Shown here: positions 46,060-57,714 of the stretch, one piece after another
How positions within the stretch are numbered: position 1 is the stretch's first letter
Layout of the letters: every line of letters starts with the position of its first letter
From: Conchocele bisecta
Taxonomy: Eukaryota > Mollusca > Bivalvia > Lucinida > Thyasiridae
Direction: 5' to 3'
Length of the DNA stretch: 64,000 nt
Assembly (NCBI GenBank): GCA_029237695.1
Contig: CM055273.1
Coordinates: forward strand, 61,617,968 to 61,681,967
The notes under the pieces: model-generated
The model's database searches: none
Told to the model about the DNA's origin: nothing
The model's input: only the letters and a program-made list of their open reading frames with translations
Made by a program: the position numbers and the translations under genes

Positions 46060-46975
46060 GGTAATTTATACAGGTAAATTACTACATTGGATATTACATT
46101 GAAAATATTGTGGCATTATGTGGACCTGTGCAGATATATGTAGATGAATATAGGACTATTAAAACAAAATTCTGGGCTCCAGTAGCAAGCATTATTATTT
46201 AAAAAAAAAAAAATTCAATTTTTTTTTTTTCAATTTTTTTTTTCAAATTATTTTTCAATTTTTGTCTAGTAGCATAAGGTCGTAAGTGCTATATACAGAC
46301 TATTCACCTGTGCATGTGCTAGCATGTGCAACTGACCACTGACCACTTGCAGGTAATTTATACAGGTAAATGATTATATTACATTTCCGTAAACTGTATT
46401 GAAAATATTGTGGCAATATGTGGACCTGTGTATATATGATATGTAGATAAATATAGGACTATTAAAAAACATTCTGGGCTCCAGTAGGGAGCATTATTCT
46501 TTTATTTTTTTTAAATTTATTTATTTTTTTTAATTTTTTTTTTTACATTCGTTTTCAATTTTTTAACTGACCACTAACTTATTACAGGTAATTTATACAG
46601 GTACATTATTACATTTCCGTAAACTGTGTTGACAATATTGTGGCAGTATGTGGACCTGTGCAGATATATGTAGATAAATATAGGACTATTAACCAAAATT
46701 CTGGGCTCCAGTAGCGAGCATTATTAGTTTTATTTTTTTTGTATATTACATTTCCGTAAACTGTGTTGAAAATATTGTGGCATTATGTGGACCTGTGCAG
46801 ATATATGTAGATAAATATAGGACTATTAAACAAAAATTCTGGGCTCCAGTAGCAAGCATTATTATTTTTAATTTTTAAACTTTTATTTTCCATTTTTTTT
46901 TTCATTTTTTTTTTCAAATTCTTTTTCAATTTTTGTCTAGTAGCATAAGGTCGTAAGTGCTATATACAGACTATT
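46060..46975. repeat. Tandem array of about 130-300-bp units
   Basis: Four units share acattgaaaatattgtggca, tatgtggacctgtgcagat, aatataggactattaa and ttctgggctccagtag, separated by A- and T-rich tracts of different length. Confidence 0.8.
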
Positions 46976-46989
46976 ATCATATAATAAAA

Positions 46990-47053
46990 CAATTATTGAC
47001 TAGTGAGCCATAGAATATAATCTGATATTCTATGGCTCACTAGTCAATAATTG
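46990..47053. repeat. Perfect 28-bp hairpin
   Basis: caattattgactagtgagcc... and its exact inverse flank an 8-bp loop (taatctga). It lies at the boundary between the T-rich array and the next repeat block. Confidence 0.85.
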
Positions 47054-47438
47054 TATAATACGTTCGGGCCAGTGAAAATTGCTTTCTGGCCCAGGCTCGA
47101 GGTCAAGGCGGGACAAGGCGAGGCATCTGATTCCGCGGAATTCTTGTTTACTTATCTCCCTTTGTTGTTTCGTGCTCAACTCGAATACCCTTTGGAATAT
47201 TTTTATGCCCCACCACGATAGTGGAGGGGGCATTTAGTGTTACCCTTGTCCGGGTCCGTCCGTCCGTCCATCCGTCCGCACACACGAATGGGTACTTGTT
47301 GTAAGCGTACTGGGATCTTATTGGGTAGGGTTAGGATAGTGTTGGGTGCTCTTGTTGGGTATTTTTATACAGTAAAAACCCAACAAGTATTCATTCGTAG
47401 GAACGTGCGTCCCGTCCTCCCGTCCGTCCGTCCGTCCG

Positions 47439-48805
47439 TCACAAAACTTTAACACTCGGGTAAATGTCTCATAATTTCTTCATCCTTCGACCGATCTGCT
47501 TCATATTTCATATACACATTGCTCTGATGGTTCACTACCGCCCTGTGCCAAATCCACGTTCGTCCTGCCCCCGCCAAGCCCAGGGTCAAGGTCACATACT
47601 TGGTGCTTCAAAAACTTTAACGCTCGTGTTAATATCTTATAATTTCTGTTTTCTTTCACGGATCAGCTTCATATTTCATATACACATTGCTCTAATGGTT
47701 CTCTACCGCCCTGTGCCAAATCCACATTCGTCCTGCTCCCGCCAAGCCCAGGGTCAAGATTACATACTTGGTGCTTCAAAAACTTTAACGCTCGGGTAAA
47801 TATCTTATAATTTCTGTTTTCATTCACGGATCATCTTCATATTTCATATACGCATTGCTCTAATGGTCCTCTACCACCCTGTGCCAAATCCACGTTCGTT
47901 CTGCCCCCGCCAAGCCCAGGGTCAAGGTCACATACTTAGTGCTTCAAAAACTTTAACGCTCGGGTAAATATCTTATACTTTCTGTTTTCTTTCATGGATC
48001 ATCTTCATATTTCATATACGCATTGCTCTAATGGTCCTCTACCGCCCTGTGCCAAATCCACGTTCGTCCTGCCCCACCAATCCCAGGGTCAAGGTCACAT
48101 ACTTGGTGCTTCAAAAACTTTAACGCTCAGGTAAATATCTTATAATTTTTATTTCCATTCACGGATCAACTTCATATTTCATATACGCGTTGCTCTAATG
48201 GTCCTCTACCGCCCTGTGCCAAATCCACATTCGTCCTGCCCCCGCCAAGCCCAGGGTCAAGGTCACATACTTAGTGCTTCAAAAACTTTAACGCTCGGGT
48301 AAATATCTTATAATTTCTGTTTTCTTTCATGGATCATCTTCATATTTCATATACACATTGCTCTAATGGTCCTCTACTGCCCCGTGCCAAATCCACGTTC
48401 GTCCTTCCCCCGCCAATCCCAGGGTCAAGGTCACATAATTGGTGCTTCAAAAACTTTAATGCTCAGGTAAATATCTTGTAATTGTTCTTTCCATTCACGG
48501 ATCAACTTCATATTTCATATATGCGTTGCTCTAATGGTCCTCTACCGCCCTGTGCCAAATCCACGTTCGTCCTGCCCCCACCAAGCCCAGGGTTAACATC
48601 ACATACTTAGTGCTTCAAAAACTTTAACGCTCAGGTAAATATCTTATAATTTCTGTTTTCTTTCACGGATCAGCTTCATATTTCATATATGCATTGCTCT
48701 AATGGTCCTCTACCGCCCTGTGCCAAATCCACGTTTGTCCTGCCCCCGCCAAGCCCAGGGTCAAGGTCACATACTTGGTGCTTCAAAAACTTTAACGCTC
48801 AGGTA
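47439..48805. repeat. Eight tandem units of about 168 bp
   Basis: Each unit has cttcaaaaactttaacgctc, tcatatttcatatacgcatt, gctctaatggtcctctaccg and aaatccacgttcgtcctgcc. Preceded by a gtccgtccgtccg run (47400-47440). Coding-looking frames are repeat artefacts. Confidence 0.9.
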
Positions 48806-49470
48806 AAAGAAAATTTTGACTTGCAATTTGGCCTCATTTATTATCAAAGCGATATGTGGGACATCCGTGTTCTATGAACACATTTTCTAGTTTATTAAAC
48901 TTCACACATTCATAGAAGACGTAAGAATGACAACTCTTGCGTCGTTAATTTCTTAGTTATCTCTCTTTGTTGTTTCGTGCACTGATTTCGTGTCTGGAGC
49001 ATAACTCGAACACCCTTTGGAATATTTTCATGAAACTTCACACATGCATAGACCACGACCCTAAAGGTGTGTCCCGCAAGAATGACAACTCTTGCATCAC
49101 TAATTCTTTAGTTATCTCCCTTTGTTTTTCCGTCACTGATTTTGTCTCCGGAGCATAACTCGAACACCCTTTTTTCAAACTACTTGTGTATCTGGGGAGG
49201 GGGATACACATACGCTTGTCGACAAGCATCCATTTCTAGTTGGTTAAGGTTTTTAGTCAAGACTCTATCTTCAATATTATTAGGGCTAGAGCCACCAAAC
49301 TTGCACACATTGATCGCCTTGCAGTGTACATCAATAACTACTGTCAATCATGTGACCATGACCCACTTTTCCTCTTAAATTACTTAGTTATTTCCCTTCC
49401 AGCAACATGGGGTGGGGGGTACGAATGAAAAAAAACTAAGTCGACACGCAAGAAAATTTTGACCAGAGAA
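48806..49470. repeat. Mixed repeat remnants
   Basis: Two more copies of the 45530-type unit (48890-49165), then a sequence with cttgtcgacaagcat. No gene is seen. Confidence 0.5.
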
Positions 49471-49499
49471 GGTTGGATAAAATATGTTTTTGTTATTTT

Positions 49500-49650
49500 T
49501 TCCAGCAACCCAATTCAATTCCCAGGTAACTAAAGAGCCAAAGATAAAAACGTACCTGAGGGCCAAACCAGGCAAATCATGATTCCTATAAGGAGGAATC
49601 CATACCATTAATTTACGATGTTTCATTCGCCCGACCACCACCCACTCGTC
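49500..49650. repeat. Interspersed family A copy
   Basis: It has acccaattcaattcccaggt, gggccaaaccaggcaaat and the terminal cgaccaccacccac. See 3110-3345. Confidence 0.6.
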
Positions 49651-50690
49651 AACATGTATCTATCACTAGAAATTCTGTGACCAATATACTAGTACTCCAC
49701 AATTTTGACAAGATCTAACTATTCAATATCTTTTTGGGCAATGACTCAGTAACTCATTAACTGTCTACTGACCTAATCCTAATGCTATTCTTCCCATAAT
49801 ATTGACTATTCATAACTATAATGCTATTCATCCGCTAAGACTTATCGTCAAATGTGTTACTAAACACGTGACATATTATTATTATTAGTAGCAGTTTACT
49901 AAACAATCTTAGTTTACTTTTTATGCATAAACACAGTATCAATCACTGAACTGCTGATCCGCTTACCTGTGATCATACATTTTTATCCTATTAATCTTAC
50001 CATTGGAAACATATAGTTTTGCACCTGTTTGGATTATTTACAATGTATTGAATGTAATCGGTTTTATTTCTAACTTCTGGTGATTTGTAACTGATTCAGT
50101 GTGATCATGGTACATTGAAATTTATTCACTACACCTGCATACTAATTTTAATATCTTCTTACGGTGGAGGGTTCGTGTACGTATACAACGTTTAACACGC
50201 CATTTTTGTCTCCCAAGGACAAAACCGTATACATATATGTTATTGTTCTCAACATAATATTGCCATTTATTGTGATGTACGATATTTCAAATTTGGCTAT
50301 GTTATGTGAGAAATGTTACTCCTTTACATAGGAATTTCTGACCTTTACCATGATCACAGAAGCAACAGAAGTGAAGTTTATATTATTTTGACATTATATT
50401 ATTGTAACATACAATATATTATAATCGATGAATGTAAGTTAGTAACATGATTGTTCCAGCATTTAAACCCTATTTCAATCCTAACCACCTGATATACATT
50501 ATGCTAATTTCCAATACTACTCACCGTAAATGTTGACAATACAACATGCAACTCCTGCTAACATTGTACATTTTCAAATACTAACCTCGATTGACCATCT
50601 TTAACCGCTATTTATTTGTTCACATGGCATTGTACCACCGTATTTACTTAAATGCCACTTTTAAACATAATGTATTAACTAATTAGCCAG
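49651..50690. other. Intergenic, no gene recognised
   Basis: AT-rich without exon-like segments or obvious repeats. Confidence 0.35.
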
Positions 50691-51340
50691 ATTTTTTGAA
50701 AAAAAATCCAGGCTATTGGATTGGCGAAAGCCGGGCGGGCGGCGTCCACAATCAATGTTAAGTTTTCGTGTTTGAGTCCATTTCTTTGTTACTGTACCAC
50801 CTAGGACCACCAAACTTTCACAGCTTCATAATCAAGGGGTGCCCACCACATATCACTATCCAACATGTTACTTTTTTTTTAACTTCACCCATTTTTTCCG
50901 CGCAGTCGACTTGGCCATTTTCAATGTTAAGTTTTCGCATTTTCAATGTTAAGTTTTCGTGTTTAAGTCCATTTCTTTGGTATTGTACCACCTAGGACCA
51001 CCAAACTTTCACAGCTTCATAATCAAGGGGTGCCCACCACATATCACTATCCAACATGTTACTTATTTTTTATCTTGACCCATTTTTTCCGCGCAGTCGA
51101 CTTAGCCATTTTCAATGTTAAGTTTTCGCGTTTTCAATGTTAAGTTTTCGTGTTTAAGTCCATTTCTTTGGTACTGTACCACCTAGGACCACCAAACTTT
51201 CACAGCTTCATAACCAAGGGGTGCCTACCACATACAACTATCCAACATGTGACCATTTTTTTACCTTCACCTATTATTTCTACGTAATTGACTTAGCCAT
51301 TTTCAACGTTAACTTTTTAACGTACGTCTGGTTCGAGTTA
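50691..51340. repeat. Three tandem units of about 190 bp
   Basis: It starts after gccagattttttgaaaaaaa. Units share tttaagtccatttctttggt, accacctaggaccaccaaac and aaggggtgcc. The last unit grades into the next array. Confidence 0.85.
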
Positions 51341-52192
51341 TTTGGTTAAAACTTTTTTGTTATACTATATCTCTGCAACTGCTTCGCCCATTACCTTGAA
51401 ACTTCACATGGGTGTTTATCATCATCCATATTTTCATTCTAACCCCCAACCGTGCGGCCCCTGTGCCCAATGTCAAGGTCAAATTACTTTGAATTTTTTT
51501 GTTAAAGTTTTTTCGTGTACTATATCTCTGCAACTGCTTCACCCAATACCTTGATACTTCACATGGGTGTTTATCATCATTGTCGCACCTGCTTGCGGAA
51601 AGCGCGATCCTGTGCCCAATGTCAAGGTCAAATTACTTTGAATAATTTTTTGTTAAAGTTTTTTCGTGTACTATATCTCTGCAACTGCTTCACCCAATAC
51701 CTTGATACTTCACATGGGGTGTTTATCATCATTGTTGCACCTGCTTGCGGAGCGAAAGCAAGCGGGATTCCTGTGCGAGGCCGGCGAATTTCTGTGGAAA
51801 CAATGTCCCAAGGGTCAAATTACTTTGAATTTTTTGTTAAATAAGTTTTTTCGTGTACTATATCTCTGCAACTGCTTCACCCAATAACCTTGATACTTCA
51901 CATGGGTGTTTATTTTTCATCATTGTCGCACCTGCTTGCGGAAAGCGCGATCCTGTGCCCTATGTCAAGTTCAAATTACTTTGAATTTTTTTGTTAAAGT
52001 TTTTTCGTGTACTATATCTCTGCAACTGCTTCACCCAATACCTTGATACTTCACATGGGTGTTTATCATCATTGTCACACCTGCTTGCGGAAAGCACGAT
52101 ATCGTCAGCATTTTGGCATACGTCCGTCCGTTCGTACGTGTGTCCGGTTAAAGTTTTTTGGTTAAAGTTTTTCCATCTACTATATCTATTTT
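51341..52192. repeat. Five tandem units of about 155 bp
   Basis: Units share tactatatctctgcaactgc, ttgatacttcacatgggtgt, cacctgcttgcgg and gtcaaattactttgaat. Ends with a gtccgtccgttcgtacgtg run. Part of it is duplicated at 53926-54385. Confidence 0.85.
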
Positions 52193-53787
52193 TAGCTCAC
52201 CTGAGCGAAGCTCATGCGAGCTATTGTTACCGCAATGTGTCCGTCGTCCGTCGTCGTCGTCGTCCGTGAACATTTTCAAACGTCTTCTCCTCGGTAACCA
52301 TTGGGCCTATGGTCACCAAACTTCATGGTCATGGTCCTTAGGTAGGGGGATTACAAAATTGTTAAAATGACGTCATTACGTAATCCAAGATGGCCGCCGT
52401 CTAAAAATAGCACAAATTCTTAAAAAATCTTCTTCTGAAGAACCGCCAACCGGATTTCGACAAAACTTGGTAGGAATGATCGATGTACATTGCTCTTTCA
52501 AATTTTTTAAAATGGTGACCCTGGGGTTAAAAATGGGCGTGGCCCGTGGGGTCAAATTGGGGTCAAATTTTATTTTTGACTGAATATGGTCATTTCATAT
52601 ATCAAATTGAAGGTATCAATGAGGCGATCACTCTGGTGCATTTTTTGTCGAAATCGGATTGTTATGTCATCCAAGATGGCCGCCGAAAGGTCAAAAGGTC
52701 GTTCTTTTATTAGAGATTTCAAAATTCTTCTTCACATGAACCGCTTGGCCCATGGTAGCCAAACTTAAAAGTTATGGTCCATGGGTGAAGCCTTTTCAGA
52801 TTTGTTAAAATGGAGGTCATCGCTAATCCAAGATGGCCGCCGTCTAAAAATAGCATAAATTCTTAAAAAATCTTCTTCTCATGAACCGCTTGCCGGATTT
52901 CGACGAAACTTGGTAGGAATGATTGATGTACATTGCTCTTTGAAAGTTGTTAAAATGGTGACCCTGGGGTAAAAATGGGCGTGGCCCGTGGGGTCAAATT
53001 GGGGTCAAATTTTATTTTTGACCGAATATGGTCATGTCATATATCAAATTGAAGGTATCAATGAGGCGATCACTCTGGTGCATTTTCTGTCGAAATCGGA
53101 TTGTTATGTCATCCAAGATGGCCGCCGAAAGGTCAAAAGGTCGTTCTTTTATTAGAGATTTCAAAATTCTTCTTCACATGAACCGCTTGGCCCATGGTAG
53201 CCAAACTTAAAAGTTATGGTTCATGGGTGAAGCCTTTTCAGATTTGTTAAAATAGAGGTCATCGCTAATCCAAGATGGCCGCCGTCTAAAAATAGCATAA
53301 ATTCTTAAAAAATCTTCTTCTCATGAACCGCTTGCCGGATTTCGACGAAACTTGGTAGGAATGATCGATGTACAATGCTCTTTCAAAGTTGTTAAAATGG
53401 TGACCCCGGGGTCAAAAATGGGCGTGGCCCGTGGGGTCAAATTTTATTTTTGACCGAATATGGTCATGTTATATATCAAATCGAAGGTATCAATGAGGCG
53501 ATCACTCTGGTGCAATATTTGTCGGAATCGGATGATTATGTCATCCATGATGGCCACCAAAAGGTCCATTTATTCAAGATTTTTAACGTCTTTTTCTCAG
53601 GAACCACATGGCCGATGCTGGGTGAAGCATTTTCAGATTTTGTAAAATGAGAGTCATCGCTTAATCCAAGATGACCGCCATCTAAAAATAGCACAATTTT
53701 TTTAAAACACATGAACTCAATGTCACATTCTCCTCTGGTGTTCATGGAGTCAGGTGAGCGAATTAGGGCCATCATGGCCCTCTTGTT
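52193..53787. mobile_element. 1.6-kb repeat cassette with internal 440-bp tandem units
   Basis: The left boundary is agctcacctgagcgaagctc; the right boundary is gtcaggtgagcgaattaggg followed by the hairpin gggccatcatggccc and tcttgt. About three internal units of roughly 440 bp contain gtcatccaagatggccgccg and ggtatcaatgaggcgatcac. The paralogous sequence at 54377-54400 lacks the whole cassette, giving an empty site (tctattttgttagtgtcc). There is no obvious target duplication. A 3' hairpin, inverted subterminal ends and internal tandem repeats recall Helentron-associated (DINE-1/pearl-like) elements; this is inference. Confidence 0.7.
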
Positions 53788-54540
53788 TTAGTGTCCATGC
53801 CTCGCCCCAAGGCGCGACATGCAGGCCACGGCCATCTAGTCTACAAAAAGTGGGTATAATTATGTTATCCAAGTGTCTATGCTTGGAAAAAACCTGGCCT
53901 TCGTGGCTTTGCCTCGTTTCTTGTTTTTACCTTCACCTATTATTTCTACGTAATTGACTTAGCCATTTTCAACGTTAACTTTTTAACGTACGTCTGGTTA
54001 AAGTTTTTTGGTTAAAAGTTTTTCCTTATACTATATCTCTGCAACTGCTTCGCCCATTACCTTGAAACTTCACATGGGTGTTTATCATCATCCATATTTT
54101 CATTCTACCCCCCAACCATGCTGCCCCTGTGCCAAATGTCAAGGTCAAATTACTTTGAATTCTTTTGTTAAAGTCTTTTCGTGTACTATATCTCTGCAAC
54201 TGCTTCACCCAATACCTTGATACTTCACATGGGTTTTTATCATCATTGTCGCACCCGCTTGCGGAAAGCGTGATATCGTCGGCATTTTGGCATACGTCCG
54301 TCCGTACGTCCGTACGTCCGTACGTCCGTGTGTCCGGTTAAAAGTTTTTTTCGTTAAAGTTTTTCCATCTACTATATCTATTTTGTTAGTGTCCATGCCT
54401 TGCCCCAAGGCGCGACATGCAGGCCACGGCCATCTAGTCTACAAAAAGTGGGTATAATTATGTTACCCAAGTGTCTATGCTTGAAAAAAACCTGGCCTTC
54501 GTGGCTTTGCCTCGTTTCTTGTTTTTTTTTGCGACATTAT
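53788..54540. repeat. Duplicate of the 51264-52192 region and its right flank
   Basis: 53790-53925 and 54391-54530 are direct copies (tccatgcctcgccccaagg, tctacaaaaagtgggtataa, ccttcgtggctttgcctcg). 53928-54385 copies 51264-51420 and part of 51990-52190, without the 1.6-kb cassette. Confidence 0.75.
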
Positions 54541-54559
54541 GCAGCCGGCGCTTTCGGAG

Positions 54560-54745
54560 AACTCTGTTATAGTAAGTGTACCTGGATTCGCACATCTCGA
54601 TTTGTTACTTGTTTGATAACTTATGTTATAGTTTTCCGACTCGTGTAAACACATTTGACTTTCAAACACTTGCTTTCAGAAGACTACATGAAAAATAAAA
54701 TATGTAAACTAGCTATTGGTGTGTGTGAAGCCAGGTACACTAATT
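54560..54745. repeat. Interspersed family G copy
   Basis: It shares gtgtacctggattcgcaca, tcgtgtaaacacatttgact and attggtgtgtgtgaag with 11030-11310. Confidence 0.5.
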
Positions 54746-54790
54746 ACTCTACCATTTCATAACCAGACACTCTTGGTCGTTTTGTATAGA

Positions 54791-54938
54791 AATGAATGGC
54801 CTTTTTGTGGAATTTATCGGGGTATAAACTTGGAAAAGTCGCTGGAATACTGGACGAAGGCCGGAAGGCCTCGTCCAGTATTCCCGCGACTTTTCCAAGT
54901 TTATATCCCCGATAAATTCCACAAAAAGGCCATTCATT
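54791..54938. repeat. Palindromic element (family P), 72-bp arms
   Basis: Arms 54791-54862 and 54867-54938 (aatgaatggcctttttgtgg, cggggtataaacttgg) with a few mismatches and only a 4-bp loop. The centre is cgaaggccggaaggcctcg. Confidence 0.88.
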
Positions 54939-54939
54939 C

Positions 54940-56011
54940 CTTATAATTCCAGCATTTGAAATAAATTCATCAAGAAAATGTGTTTATTTTCCGTTTTATT
55001 AAGAATTACTTTAACTGCGCCTCACGGTTAGGGAAAGTAGTTCGACGTGGGAGTTTACTGGGATATAAATTTTGGACAGAGACTTGCTACGGGCCAATCA
55101 AATGTTAGGGAATTGTGTAAATATTGTTGTGCTGGAATTATTAACCATTAATTTGGTTCAGTTGGACGATTTGTAACTGGTCAAAAACGGTCTATTTGTA
55201 AATTTGTCATTTCGTAACCATTGGTCAATTTTTAATGTAGACAAAAAATTAATAAGAAATAAATTAATTAATGAAAATAAAAAATGAAAGTTTGATATTT
55301 TTATGTTTAATAGCCAAAACGAGACCAGCAGAAAACGTGAAACGGACTAATATATGTAATTATATCACATGTGTAAACATACATCAAAACAATTGTATTA
55401 TGTAATTGAATGATTGAATTTATGTATCTGAATGAACAAATGAAGTATAGATCCAGCCGATATTTATGAGCAGTGTAGACTCTGAACAGATCGTATCCGG
55501 CATGAATAGTTTTACACTATTTATTGTAATTATAGCGCCCACACCTATTGAATCCTTAACGAGGTATGAAAAGGTCCCATTAGCACCTCATCTATCTTTT
55601 CACTCGCTTTAATTGTCTATCGACAGACGGTTACAAATTAACCGTTTTTGACCGGCTACGAATCGACCAACTGAATGGTTACGAAATGACCAAGTGTAAA
55701 TTTTGAGTTGATTGGCTGGTGAACAATTGTCCCAGTGTCTCGCTTGAATTTAAAGGCACACCAGGTAAACATAATTGATTACCGTAATACCTTATATAAT
55801 AATATAACTAGTTACCCGTCTCTGTATATGTCTCTGCAGGGACTGAACAAGCTGTCAATGAACATATTTACTGTCGACATAGGTACAGAAGTATGTTTAT
55901 CCCGTCAACACAGTGCGTATGTGCCGTGAAACACGGTGCCGTGAAACATTTTTGATATCCAGTCAATACAATTTTTGCATTTTACAGCCATTTGTAGGTG
56001 TTGACGGGATA
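54940..56011. other. Upstream of PCYOX1 exons; no gene recognised
   Basis: The expected signal-peptide exon of PCYOX1 is not identifiable. A phrase tcccgtcaacaca (55897) is inverted near 55998 (gtaggtgttgacggga), close to the palindrome. Confidence 0.3.
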
Positions 56012-56161
56012 AATAGAATAGTAGGTTAGTGCCGTGAATGGGAAAAAATATCTGGTGCGGCACGGAAACGGGATGTGCTCGGCAGAGCCTCGCCCATCCC
56101 GTTTCCTGAGCCTTGCCAGATATTTTTTCCCATTCACGGCACTAACCTACTATTCTCTATT
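56012..56161. repeat. Palindromic element (family P), about 64-bp arms
   Basis: aatagaatagtaggttagtg ... ggaaacgggatg pairs with ccatcccgtttcc ... cactaacctactattct, with a loop containing cagagcctcgc. It shares gttagtgccgt with 38421. Confidence 0.85.
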
Positions 56162-56374
56162 TGTAACATCATTACATTGTAACATGAGAAAATACATGTG
56201 TTACACTATTACACCATATCAGTACCATATAGTCATACATGGTGATAATGTAAATATACAGACCTCACAGAATAAGCCAAGCAAATATTGTTATTTCACT
56301 ATATGCATTCACTAGCTGTCTTGTAATCGGTCAATGTGCAGATAGTTTCTCATAAAAAGGAGTTAATATTCCAG

Positions 56375-56471
56375 TAGGTGCGAACAGTAACTTGCAATCT
56401 ACTCCCGTACCGTCCGTAGTCTGGCTACAGACGGTAGGGGAGTAGATTGCAAGAGTTACTGTTCGCAACTA
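56375..56471. mobile_element. 97-bp MITE (family D) with 9-bp target duplication
   Basis: Inverted ends TAGGTGCGAACAGTAACTTG / GTTCGCAACTA. ATATTCCAG flanks it at 56366-56374 and 56472-56480. It ends 44 bp before the PCYOX1 exon at 56516. Confidence 0.82.
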
Positions 56472-56515
56472 ATATTCCAGTTACTTACATGTACGGGTGT
56501 AATATACTTTTACAG

Positions 56516-56722
56516 GAATCGTTGGTGCGGGCATCGGTGGAACGTCGGCAGCCTACTTCGTGCGCGAGCTGTTCGGGGATAATGTAGATATTGACGTGTA
56601 TGAGAAGGAGCGTGTCGGAGGGAGGCTGGCTCCGGTCGTCATCAGTGGACAGAGCTACAACGCGGGAGGCACTGTTCTCCATCCAGATAATATCTACATG
56701 AGAAACTTTACAGACATATTGG
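56516..56722 (+). CDS. PCYOX1: PCYOX1 exon with FAD-binding motif
   Basis: The acceptor cttttacag ends at 56515 and the donor gtatta begins at 56723. It encodes IVGAGIGGTSAAYFVREL to MRNFTDIL and enters in phase 1, so an upstream exon must exist. Confidence 0.94.
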
Positions 56723-57680
56723 GTATTATACATGTATTGATTATTATGGGATCGTGGCTTACATGACAGAACTGTACCCTCTGATTTAAAATTAATTGCG
56801 TATTTTATTTTTGCGAATGGATTATTGGTTATTATTCATTATTAAATATTAAATAGGGAACAAATGCTCAAAACAAATTTAAACATTAACCTATTGGAGT
56901 GTATTATTACTTATTCACTTATTTATACTTTAATTGAGTGGAAAAATTACTTACTTGAGCTGCAAAAAGCACACAGTGTTTGCTTTATGCAGCTCAACTA
57001 TTAAAGTACATTTACAACTTTATTACAGTATTTTCACCACTCAATTTGAAAATAAATGCGTATTTTCACATTGCTGTGAGTATTTTGTACTCCCACTGTT
57101 GATAATCAATGCGTATTCAGCTACAATAGGTGCGTAAATACGACAATACGCATCTTATCTGGAGCTCTGGTGATTGCTTGTTTGAACCTCCTTGGCGACT
57201 CCCTTGCATTGTGCTATATTTTGAAGGTTTGTCGAGGGACCACAATGTGGACGGTGGAAAGATGGGCATTTATAACGGCGAGGATGTCGTGTTTTCTACT
57301 AGTGACTATGGAGTTGTCACCCTTGCCAAGTTGTTCTGGAGATACGGCATGGACATCTACAACATTCGCACCTGGGTGCGGGAGAAGGCTTTGAAGCACT
57401 TTAACAGGTGAACGTTGACAAACGAAACCTTAGTGCATTTGTGTCTTTGGGCTGCCAGCTAAGTGAAGGGACCTTTTACAAAATTGACCAGCATAGCCAC
57501 TACTGTCTGTTTCACGAAAGCTGCCCAAATTTTACGGCTACATAGACAATTCAAAAACAATATTTTTTTTTGATAATATTAAATTAAAGGAAAATTTAAG
57601 AATGAGCCTTTTTATTTCGTGAAATTTGGTAAAATATTGGTTTTATTACGAAAAATTGATTTCTCTATGGGAATTTAACT

Positions 57681-57714
<34 letters not shown>

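Noticed and set aside
47439..48805. Regular spacing of repeats considered as a CRISPR-like array
   Set aside because: Units of about 168 bp are tandem with no unique spacers, in a eukaryotic genome.
49384..49641. Minus-strand frame beginning MVVGR, also at 3122-3334
   Set aside because: It belongs to interspersed repeat family A, present in several degenerate copies with no conserved start, stop or domain.
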